5,545 nt of DNA from Bacteroidota bacterium (GTDB lineage Bacteria; Bacteroidota; Bacteroidia; NORP154), in the NCBI GenBank assembly GCA_002401055.1, contig NVRZ01000236.1, forward strand, positions 1 through 5,545, in the 5' to 3' direction. Below the pieces are notes generated by a model. The model saw nothing but the letters and a program-made list of their open reading frames with translations, made no database searches and was not told the DNA's origin. Position numbers and translations under genes: made by a program. Positions 1 to 5,545 of this stretch are shown here, one piece after another; within the stretch, counting starts at the first letter, position 1; every line of letters begins with the position of its first letter.

Positions 1-105
1 TGGGCCGCTAGCGGCAAGGTAGATGAAGCGCTGTTAGCTCGATTGTTATCAGAACCGTTCTTTCAACAGCCACCGCCGAGAAGCACAGGGCGTGAGCTAC
101 GTTAA
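1..105 (+). pseudogene. anmK: Anhydro-N-acetylmuramic acid kinase (AnmK), internal fragment
   Basis: Frame 1 is open from the first base to a TAA at 103-105 and encodes 34 residues. They match a conserved internal stretch of AnmK: a glycine-containing turn, the helix [14 protein letters not shown], a proline run and the family signature [10 protein letters not shown]. AnmK is a cytoplasmic kinase that phosphorylates and opens 1,6-anhydro-MurNAc during cell-wall recycling. In full-length members (about 370-390 residues) the STGRE motif is followed by an aromatic residue, usually Phe, and well over 100 further residues. Here the match stops after GREL and the frame ends two codons later, so the 3' part of the gene is missing. 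The 5' part lies outside the window. GC is 55 of the first 97 bases, clearly higher than the sequence that follows. The wording of the motif looks proteobacterial to me, but that is from memory and not from a search. It is either a true gene remnant or foreign sequence joined on. Confidence 0.75.
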
Positions 106-634
106 AAATGTTCCGCTCGTCAATGAAGCTTTATACATAAAAATCAAGCCTTACTTGTCGGTTGTTGATGTAAAACCCTTTGTTGATAAAGCTGAAGAAA
201 AGCCCATGACCAAAGCTGAGAAGAAAGATGCACCAATTCATGTTGAGCTAAACTCGACTGATAAAGGAGGGTTAAAGAAGCTTGAAGGAATTAGTGCTTC
301 ACTCTCTGATCAAGTAGTTAAACTCAGAGATCAGCTTGGAGGATTCATTAATAAAGATCAATTGTTGGAAGTGGATGGTTTTAATAAGTCTTTGCTTGAA
401 AGTATCTCTAAGAATATTGAGATTGACCTGCTAAAAGTTAAAAAAATCAACCTCAACAGCTGTTCCAGTTTCACGCTAGCAAAACACCCATACCTTACTT
501 TGGATAATGCAAATGCCATTGTCAATCATCGGGAAACCAAGGGAAACTATGGGAGCGTTGCAGATATAAAGAGGGCAGGATTGGTAAGTGAAGAGGTCTA
601 TCTTAAGATAATGCCTTATTTGACAGCTCCGTAG
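92..634 (+). CDS. Helix-hairpin-helix (ComEA-like) repeat protein, 5'-truncated
   Basis: This is the C-terminal part of a protein built from tandem helix-hairpin-helix units. The first in-frame start codon is GTG at 92, but it lacks a ribosome binding site and lies inside a helix-hairpin-helix unit, so it is probably not the real start. Family similarity begins only around base 95-98. Counting from the GTG, residues 2-24 are the end of one unit ([16 protein letters not shown]), 25-50 are a lysine- and glutamate-rich linker, 51-110 are a full unit ([17 protein letters not shown] followed by KLRDQLGGF), and 119-178 are a last unit (KINLNSCSS, then [17 protein letters not shown]) ending in KIMPYL. 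In the middle unit the usual Gly-Ile-Gly hairpin reads Gly-Ile-Ser. Such units bind DNA backbones in ComEA, but in the long Bacteroidota proteins, which often have an N-terminal membrane segment, the role is not established. The stop TAG is 16 nt from the convergent MoxR stop. The family call is firm; the 5' end is not natural. Confidence 0.8.
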   Translation: MSYVKNVPLVNEALYIKIKPYLSVVDVKPFVDKAEEKPMTKAEKKDAPIHVELNSTDKGGLKKLEGISASLSDQVVKLRDQLGGFINKDQLLEVDGFNKSLLESISKNIEIDLLKVKKINLNSCSSFTLAKHPYLTLDNANAIVNHRETKGNYGSVADIKRAGLVSEEVYLKIMPYLTAP

Positions 635-650
635 TTGAAATATCCCTCAG

Positions 651-1649
651 CTAGGCCATTAAATCATCTATAATATCTTCAACTGAAACACCATCCGCTT
701 CTGCACGGTAGTTTCTGATAATGCGGTGCCTAAGAATAGGCTTAGCCACGGCCTGAACATCTTCAATATCAGGTGAGTATTTCCCGTTTATTGCAGCGTG
801 GCACTTTGCTCCTATAATCAAAAACTGAGATGCTCTGGGACCAGCGCCCCAAGACAGGTACTTATCTACCATAGAAACATCTGAAGACCCATTTGCAGAG
901 GGCCTGGAGTTCGTTGCGAGTTTTACGGCGTAATCCATTACATTATCAGTTACAGGAATTTTCCGAATCAAATTTTGATAAAAAATAATTTCCTTGTCAG
1001 TAAGAACTACTTCTACTTTAACCTGACGATCTGACGTAGTCCGTTTAACCACCTGCAGCTCTTCCTCCAGACTGGGATAATTCAGCCATACATTGAACAT
1101 AAAGCGGTCTAGCTGTGCCTCTGGCAAAGGATAGGTTCCCTCCTGCTCTATCGGGTTTTGCGTTGCAAGCACAAAAAATGGATTTTTCATCTCGTAACGC
1201 TTCCCCGCCACGGTTACTGCTCTCTCTTCCATTGCTTCCAATAGCGCAGATTGTGTTTTGGGTGGGCATCTGTTAATTTCATCGGCAAGTATGATATTCC
1301 CAAATAAAGGGCCTGGTATGAACCTGAATTCTTTTTTTTGCGAAGCGTCGGGGTTTATATCCAATATTTCTGTACCCAATATATCCGAAGGCATAAGATC
1401 AGGTGTAAACTGTATTCTGCTATAGGTAAGTCCGAGGGTTCTCGCTATAGTATTCACCAAGAGTGTTTTGGCCAATCCTGGAACTCCAATTAATAAACAG
1501 TGGCCTCTGCTTAAGATTGATATCAGTACGCTCTCCACCACCTGATCCTGCCCTACGATAACCTTTGCAATTTCCTTTCGCAGTAAATTGTATTTAACAA
1601 CCAGTGCATCAACGCTTTCTACTTCGTTCTGTAAGTTTTCAGTTTCCAT
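651..1649 (-). CDS. MoxR-family AAA+ ATPase
   Basis: This cytoplasmic AAA+ ATPase has 332 residues, the usual length for MoxR proteins. Counting from the chosen start, it shows Walker A GVPGLAKT (about 55-62), Walker B ILADEINR (about 120-127), sensor 1 ATQNP (162-166), the arginine-finger region QLDRF (about 179-183) and sensor 2 in GAGPRASQ (268-275). All ATP-binding and hydrolysis motifs are intact. MoxR proteins act as chaperone-like remodelling ATPases and usually work with VWA or DUF58 partners encoded next to them; none is visible here, because the gene ends against a convergent gene. I chose the ATG at 1649. The frame can be extended to a TTG at 1688, but those 13 residues are not typical of the family and the preceding DNA, AAAATAAAACA, is the A-rich kind of leader common in this phylum. 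It follows the envelope-folding genes on the same strand, which fits a role in envelope biogenesis, though that is inferred from position only. Confidence 0.93.
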   Translation of the reverse strand: METENLQNEVESVDALVVKYNLLRKEIAKVIVGQDQVVESVLISILSRGHCLLIGVPGLAKTLLVNTIARTLGLTYSRIQFTPDLMPSDILGTEILDINPDASQKKEFRFIPGPLFGNIILADEINRCPPKTQSALLEAMEERAVTVAGKRYEMKNPFFVLATQNPIEQEGTYPLPEAQLDRFMFNVWLNYPSLEEELQVVKRTTSDRQVKVEVVLTDKEIIFYQNLIRKIPVTDNVMDYAVKLATNSRPSANGSSDVSMVDKYLSWGAGPRASQFLIIGAKCHAAINGKYSPDIEDVQAVAKPILRHRIIRNYRAEADGVSVEDIIDDLMA

Positions 1650-1843
1650 TGTTTTATTTTCTACCAGATTGCTAAGATACGAATACAACCGCTATTTATT
1701 TTTGGTATGCATAATTAACCTAAATCGTGAAGTAGCCGCCTGAAGTCCGAAGACAGATGTTTTGCTTTAGCGCTCCGTTTACATTCATTTGATACAATTG
1801 ACAGGCCTACTCATTAATATTCTCGCCATATTCCATAAAGTGA
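1650..1843 (-). other. Intergenic region upstream of the MoxR gene
   Basis: This 194-nt gap is the largest in the minus-strand block and the most likely place for a separate MoxR promoter. Reading the minus strand for the Bacteroidota consensus (TTTG, about 20 nt, TAnnTTTG) I found only TATCTTAG about 26 nt before the ATG, with one mismatch and no TTTG at the right distance. Short palindromes occur (AGGCCT, AGCGCT), but there is no stem followed by a T-run that would act as a terminator. I see no convincing small gene or RNA. MoxR may therefore be read through from upstream or use a weak promoter. Confidence 0.4.
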
Positions 1844-2341
1844 TTAGCGGGAAACAAGAATCTTAATAATATCATCACTCAGGTTTTCGATTGGCGATTC
1901 AATAATCCGACCAATTTCTACTCCGTTCCTCATAAAAACAAACGTTGGTACCTTTAATATATTCTTTCCTGTTGCGTAGGCCTCCCTTTTGGCTAAGTCT
2001 TTAGGCAAACCAATTATACTTAGCTCTTTCCCAAGCGAAGTGTTCTCTGCTATCTTTAAAAAAGCCGGTACCCAGGTATAGCTATCACTACACCACGAAC
2101 CAAAATAAACTTCAACACTTGCCGAATTGCTGTACTTCTCAATCATCTTAACTTTTTCCGTAGAGGGATAATCAATACTGTAGTTTTCCAGATACCAGGA
2201 AGAATCGCTGATGGAAGACTTGTCCATATTGCCAACAAGGATGTTTACCTGTTCTAATGAATCAAACATGATTTGCTGAGCCTTTGTACAAACAAAAGCC
2301 TGAGCAACAAAAAACAGAGTGAATATGATTCTCGACTGCAA
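1844..2341 (-). CDS. Secreted thioredoxin-fold protein with single active-site Cys
   Basis: This small protein (165 residues) has an N-terminal Sec-type signal peptide, a hydrophobic stretch (IIFTLFFVAQAFV) with likely cleavage near residue 21 (CTKA/QQ), so it should act in the periplasm. The mature part has a thioredoxin fold: a strand leading to FGSWCSDSYTWVP (active site, Cys84), a central strand ELSIIGLP, and the cis-proline loop KVPTFVF (Pro132) followed by NGVEIGRIIE. The active site reads C-S-D-S, so the second cysteine of the usual CxxC is absent; Cys84 is the only cysteine in the mature protein. A dithiol oxidoreductase cycle is therefore unlikely, and a monothiol exchange or binding role is possible. 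The start is a TTG at 2341; the next ATG (residue 25) would remove the signal peptide. The gene lies 15 nt after the SurA-like gene in the same frame, which suggests coupled translation. Family membership is fairly sure, function is not known. Confidence 0.8.
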   Translation of the reverse strand: MQSRIIFTLFFVAQAFVCTKAQQIMFDSLEQVNILVGNMDKSSISDSSWYLENYSIDYPSTEKVKMIEKYSNSASVEVYFGSWCSDSYTWVPAFLKIAENTSLGKELSIIGLPKDLAKREAYATGKNILKVPTFVFMRNGVEIGRIIESPIENLSDDIIKILVSR

Positions 2342-2356
2342 AGCTGTAATTGTGCT

Positions 2357-3718
2357 TTAAGGAGTAGTACTCCAGTCATTGCTAAACGCACAACCGCTAT
2401 ACTCTTCCTTGATATGAATATAGGTCTTTGCTCGCCTCTTCTTAATCCAAAGCTCGATGGCCGCTTGCTGTTTTACCTCCAATGTGAACTCTTGGATACG
2501 TTGGTAATCATCTTTGAGATTCGCTACATGTGGCTTGCTTCTGGATTTTAACTTAACCAACCTGTACGCTTGCTTGCCATCGGTGGTGTTCATCAAAGCT
2601 GGTTGTGATATCTGCCCTACGATCATTTTATCAATAGAGTAAGCAAGTAAAGGATCCAGATCAGATGCTTCAAATTTGGCCGATCCAGATTTCATATTTA
2701 TCATGATCCCTCCGTTCATTTTAGTCTCCTCATCATCCGAAAATTTCAGTGCCGCCTCCTCAAAAGTGATAGAGTCAATCGCTATCTGTTGATAGATGCT
2801 ATCCAAAAATTCTTTTGCTTTAAACAAGTCTTCGTTGGATACTTTTGGAGCAATAAGTATATGCCGCAAATTTATTAGTTCTCCCCGACGCTCTATTAGC
2901 CGCATAATATGAAAGCCGAATTTGGTTTCAACAATTTCTGAAACTTCACCTTCTTTTAAGCTAAAGGCCATAGCCTCAAACTCTGGTACCAATGAACCTC
3001 GCTGCACAAAACCAAGTTCGCCATTTTCCTTAGCCGAAAGCGGATCCTCTGAGTACATGAAGGCCAATACACCAAAATCCTCGCCTTTAGAAATTCTGGT
3101 TCTTATTTCTTCAAGCTTATCCTTAATGCGCTGTGTTTCCTGCTCGCTAATCGGTGATTTTTTAACGATGTGTGAGACCTCAATTTCCGCGTTTATGTAA
3201 GGAAGTGAATCTTTCGGCATCTTTTCAAAGAACTCTCTAACCTCCGAAGGAGTAGCTTTAACATGCTCAGTAGTTTTGGCTTGCATTCTCTGCACCAATA
3301 TCTGACTTTCAACCAATTCCCTGAATTCAGATTTAATTTCGGCAATTGTCTTTCCGTAATACTCCTCCAGTTTTTGCTCAGAACCTATTTGCGCAATAAA
3401 GTAGCGCATTCTCCTGTCCAGCTCTCCTTCCACCTGATCACTTGAAACTTCAATACTGTCTATTTTCGCTTGCGTAAGAAGTAGTTTCTGAAACAACAAA
3501 TCCTCTAGTACAATACACTTTGCTTTCTCCAGCGGCATGCTGCCCAAGCCCATCTGTTTTTGCGAGAGGTATTGCATTTCAACTTCAGAGTTCAGAATTA
3601 TCTCGTTTCCTACCGTTGCTACAATATGGTCCAATAACTGCTGATCAGATACCTTATCCTGGCCATACGTTGATCCCAAGATAAATAATGTCAGTATTAG
3701 CATCCAACCCTTTCGCAT
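2357..3718 (-). CDS. surA: SurA-like periplasmic chaperone / peptidylprolyl isomerase
   Basis: This is a periplasmic folding factor with the SurA plan. From the chosen start (453 residues) it has a signal peptide (MRKGWMLILTLFILGSTYG, cleavage near 19), a helical chaperone domain opening with VSDQQLLDHIVATVGNEIIL (about 21-150), a first parvulin domain (about 179-275: EVSHIVKK, then GELGFVQRGSLVPEFEAMAF and FGFHIMRL), a second parvulin domain (about 282-390: NLRHILIAPK, then FSDDEETKMNGG) and a C-terminal helix (about 400-440). SurA proteins escort unfolded outer-membrane proteins to the BAM machinery, and parvulin domains catalyse prolyl cis-trans isomerisation. The second domain keeps the opening motif but diverges afterwards, so it may be less active. 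Starts at GTG 3769 and ATG 3745 are also in frame; I chose ATG 3718 because it gives a standard signal peptide. It lies between a SurA-like lipoprotein gene and a thioredoxin-fold gene, probably in one operon. The family is clear; the exact ortholog relation to enterobacterial SurA is inferred. Confidence 0.9.
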   Translation of the reverse strand: MRKGWMLILTLFILGSTYGQDKVSDQQLLDHIVATVGNEIILNSEVEMQYLSQKQMGLGSMPLEKAKCIVLEDLLFQKLLLTQAKIDSIEVSSDQVEGELDRRMRYFIAQIGSEQKLEEYYGKTIAEIKSEFRELVESQILVQRMQAKTTEHVKATPSEVREFFEKMPKDSLPYINAEIEVSHIVKKSPISEQETQRIKDKLEEIRTRISKGEDFGVLAFMYSEDPLSAKENGELGFVQRGSLVPEFEAMAFSLKEGEVSEIVETKFGFHIMRLIERRGELINLRHILIAPKVSNEDLFKAKEFLDSIYQQIAIDSITFEEAALKFSDDEETKMNGGIMINMKSGSAKFEASDLDPLLAYSIDKMIVGQISQPALMNTTDGKQAYRLVKLKSRSKPHVANLKDDYQRIQEFTLEVKQQAAIELWIKKRRAKTYIHIKEEYSGCAFSNDWSTTP

Positions 3719-3786
3719 GAAATTTCGAGTAAATAGTGTTTCCATCGTATTAATGCTGCAATAACGCACTATTCTGGTAATTGTTA

Positions 3787-4674
3787 TTAATAAAGAGTAA
3801 AATCACCATTGGTTTTGGCATCCTGGTAGATATTCCTTTCCAACTTTCTCATTAGCCCTAATTTGCGTTTATTTAGAATTGTGCTTCTAATATTGCCTAC
3901 CTGATACTGAACGGGAGAAATATCATCTTTAAGCAAATATGCAGTGATTCGCAAAAAGTACAGACTCAGAGAATCCTCAACCTCAATATATGTTTTGGAC
4001 CTCAAAAAGGACTCTTGATTTACAACCTCCATGGGTATTTTTTCAATAACCTGATCGAAATCAACCCAATTGCTATCATTCAAGGAGAAGCTGGTTGAAT
4101 ATTCCTGGCAATAATCGGACAAGCTTGTTCTATCTTCCTCATTATCAGAAGCAATTAGTCTTCTAAATTCCCTAACGCCATTAACAGGCTTTCGAACTTT
4201 GATGTAGAGCATTCTTACAATATTATTCTTTAACCGAAAGTTCTTCTTGTTGGGTTCGTAAACCCCAAGAATATCATCAAATGATATGGCTGTATCCAAT
4301 TGCTGTCTTAACAGCTCTTTCTTATAAGCATAGATTATAAGTGAGGTCTTGTAGTCGTTCAGTTTTCTATCTATATCAATCTCCTCATCCTGCTTTAAAT
4401 TGAGCATTGCCTTATTGAGCATTAGCCTTTCCTTTACCCAATTATCAATATAGTTTTTGACATAAATACTGCTGTCCTCTCCTCTTAAGACCTTGGATAA
4501 ATCTCTTTCTATATCTGATTTATATAAATGTTCAGCATATACCGTTGCTACTATTTCACCTTGTCCTGAAGGAGATTTAAGGGTACATGATGAAAAAGAA
4601 ACAAATAGAAACACCAACACGAGCAAAGGAGCTCTACCTACTAAAAGGCGAAGTCTTAAAATCATATCAGCCAT
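3787..4674 (-). CDS. Lipoprotein resembling a SurA chaperone domain, no parvulin
   Basis: This is a 295-residue predicted lipoprotein. A positively charged start (ILRLRLLVGR) and a hydrophobic core (PLLVLVFLFV) lead to a lipobox FSSC with Cys30 as the lipidated residue. Residues after the Cys (TLKSPSG) are not acidic, unlike the surface-export signals reported for some Bacteroidota, so a periplasm-facing anchor is more likely. The mature part begins with a segment like the N-terminal chaperone domain of SurA/PpiC proteins (VATVYAEHLYKSDIERDL), followed by long charged helices (about 70-130) and a C-terminal helix rich in Lys, Arg and Leu (about 260-285). I see no parvulin signature. Its place between two peptidylprolyl isomerase genes supports a chaperone role in envelope protein folding, but this is inference. 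ATG codons at 4674 and 4665 are both possible; the second gives a more typical signal peptide. The gene starts 25 nt after the upstream stop and ends 68 nt before the chosen SurA-like start. Confidence 0.75.
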   Translation of the reverse strand: MADMILRLRLLVGRAPLLVLVFLFVSFSSCTLKSPSGQGEIVATVYAEHLYKSDIERDLSKVLRGEDSSIYVKNYIDNWVKERLMLNKAMLNLKQDEEIDIDRKLNDYKTSLIIYAYKKELLRQQLDTAISFDDILGVYEPNKKNFRLKNNIVRMLYIKVRKPVNGVREFRRLIASDNEEDRTSLSDYCQEYSTSFSLNDSNWVDFDQVIEKIPMEVVNQESFLRSKTYIEVEDSLSLYFLRITAYLLKDDISPVQYQVGNIRSTILNKRKLGLMRKLERNIYQDAKTNGDFTLY

Positions 4675-4699
4675 TTAAAACAAGACTGTTCTCCCACAA

Positions 4700-5545
4700 T
4701 TATTTTATCGTGGCGAGCACTTCTTTATTGACTGAATACTCAAACTTCTTTTTGAGAACTTCTATCCACTCTTTCTCCAGATAGGTTTGATAATCAGCGG
4801 TAACGAGTCCCTTTGCCTCAACAAGTGTTTTCGGCATCGGCTTCAATACTTCCTTAACATATACAAACACAATTGACTCATCCGCCTTTTGATTTTCTGA
4901 AAAACCAGTTACCCACGATATTTTATCTATTAGTTCATTATCCTCCTTCAGAAATTTTTCCTCTTCTATTTTCAAAACATTTCCATCAGCATTCGCAAGC
5001 TTAAGAATATCGCCTTTGGAGTATCCCTTTTTCAGACCCTTTTTAACAATTTTTCTTACTTTTTTCGCTGTTGCTTCATCCTTACAAGTGTAAATACCAG
5101 CATCAACTCTGTCTTCCCACATGTAGTTGTTCTTGTTACTCTTGTAGAATATCCTCAAACCCGTCGTATCTTTTATGGCCTTTGACCACACCTTTTGATC
5201 CGTGAGTTCAAAAAGAAGGATACCATCATTGTACTCCTGTACAAGGGCTTTAAATTCGGGGTATTTAGATTCAAGGCGGTCATCTTCATAAGCAATGCAA
5301 GATTCCTGAACAAATTTCTTGTAGAGTTGATTTACTGCAGACTTTACCGTCGCCTTTCTATTCTTACTGGGGTGATTTTCAATATAAACCGCAAAATCCT
5401 GCTGAGTAAATTTGGTGCCGGCCAGAGTAAACATTGTACTTTTCAAAGCCTTTGCCTTATCCGCCTTCCATTGTCCACGAAAGTATGTATCATCCACCAC
5501 TCTGTAAAAATCATACTTCTCCCGTAGTATCTCCTTGAATTTGTA
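4700..5545 (-). CDS. Large peptidylprolyl-isomerase-type foldase, C-terminal part
   Basis: The reading frame runs off the right edge: 15 sense codons (beginning YKFKEILREKYDFYR) precede the first GTG at 5500, with no stop, so this is the C-terminal 281 residues of a longer protein and the GTG should not be taken as the start. Visible parts are a segment with GTKFTQQDFAVYIE (around residues 44-55 of the fragment), a helical SurA-like stretch with YKKFVQESCIAYED, the segment ILLFELTDQKVWSKAIKDTT, then GLRIFYKSNKNNYMWEDRVD and a lysine-rich helix with KKVRKIVKKGLKKG (about 161-174). This resembles the C-terminal region of the roughly 700-800-residue peptidylprolyl isomerase that heads SurA clusters in Cytophagales; the parvulin domains would lie outside the window. 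That recognition is from memory of the family. It is probably periplasmic, and is the first visible gene of the folding operon, 25 nt before the lipoprotein gene. Confidence 0.72.
   Translation of the reverse strand, partial: YKFKEILREKYDFYRVVDDTYFRGQWKADKAKALKSTMFTLAGTKFTQQDFAVYIENHPSKNRKATVKSAVNQLYKKFVQESCIAYEDDRLESKYPEFKALVQEYNDGILLFELTDQKVWSKAIKDTTGLRIFYKSNKNNYMWEDRVDAGIYTCKDEATAKKVRKIVKKGLKKGYSKGDILKLANADGNVLKIEEEKFLKEDNELIDKISWVTGFSENQKADESIVFVYVKEVLKPMPKTLVEAKGLVTADYQTYLEKEWIEVLKKKFEYSVNKEVLATIK

Noticed and set aside
92..94. GTG at 92 as a true start of the helix-hairpin-helix protein
   Set aside because: There is no ribosome binding site, it lies within AnmK-matching sequence, and the protein would begin in the middle of a helix-hairpin-helix unit.
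634..683. Possible hairpin GTTGAAATAT (634-643) with ATATCTTCAAC (673-683) between the convergent stops
   Set aside because: The stem is AT-rich, has a bulged C and a loop of about 29 nt, extends into the MoxR coding end, and no T-run follows on either strand. It is too weak to call a terminator.
1045..1269. A 74-codon minus-strand open frame inside the MoxR gene
   Set aside because: It overlaps the Walker B to arginine-finger region of a fully conserved ATPase in another frame and matches no family I know, so it is a shadow frame.
1686..1688. TTG at 1688 as the MoxR start
   Set aside because: It adds 13 atypical residues. The ATG at 1649 has an A-rich leader and gives the normal family length.
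2273..3445. Plus-strand open frames at 2273-2551, 2922-3200 and 3263-3445
   Set aside because: They lie mostly antisense to the well-supported SurA-like gene (the first also overlaps the start of the thioredoxin-fold gene) and have low-complexity Ser/Leu-rich translations typical of antisense frames.
4493..5527. Plus-strand open frames at 4493-4678, 4587-4784 and 5195-5527
   Set aside because: They are antisense to the lipoprotein and large foldase genes, with no recognisable domain or start context.

Overview
The window looks like part of a Bacteroidota genome, probably of the Cytophagales type. Three things suggest this: the tandem helix-hairpin-helix (ComEA-like) protein, the run of SurA/PpiC-type folding genes next to a MoxR ATPase, and the roughly 40% GC coding sequence without clear Shine-Dalgarno sites. 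This assignment comes from protein families, not from a marker gene.

Layout. Bases 1-105 hold a 34-codon fragment of anhydro-N-acetylmuramic acid kinase (AnmK), which is GC-richer than the rest. At about bases 95-100 it switches abruptly to the 3' part of a helix-hairpin-helix protein gene that runs to 634. Both are on the + strand but in different frames, and neither is a complete gene. The rest of the window is one minus-strand block, read from right to left: the C-terminal part of a large peptidylprolyl-isomerase-type foldase (4700 to beyond 5545), a small lipoprotein resembling a SurA chaperone domain without a parvulin domain (3787-4674), a SurA-like protein with two parvulin domains (2357-3718), a secreted thioredoxin-fold protein with a single active-site cysteine (1844-2341), and a cytoplasmic MoxR-type AAA+ ATPase (651-1649).

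The first four genes of this block are close together (gaps of roughly 15-70 nt, depending on the starts chosen) and all encode apparently exported proteins, so they are probably one operon for folding envelope proteins in the periplasm, most likely outer-membrane proteins. MoxR follows after a gap of about 194 nt and may be co-transcribed. Its gene converges on the helix-hairpin-helix gene, with 16 nt between the two stop codons.

No tRNA, rRNA, CRISPR array, insertion sequence, convincing terminator or consensus Bacteroidota promoter was found. The strangest feature is the AnmK / helix-hairpin-helix junction at the left edge, which is best explained as a chimeric join unless reads or relatives show otherwise. 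I do not see a clear new system here. The folding cluster itself is a recognisable Bacteroidota arrangement with a few unusual details.
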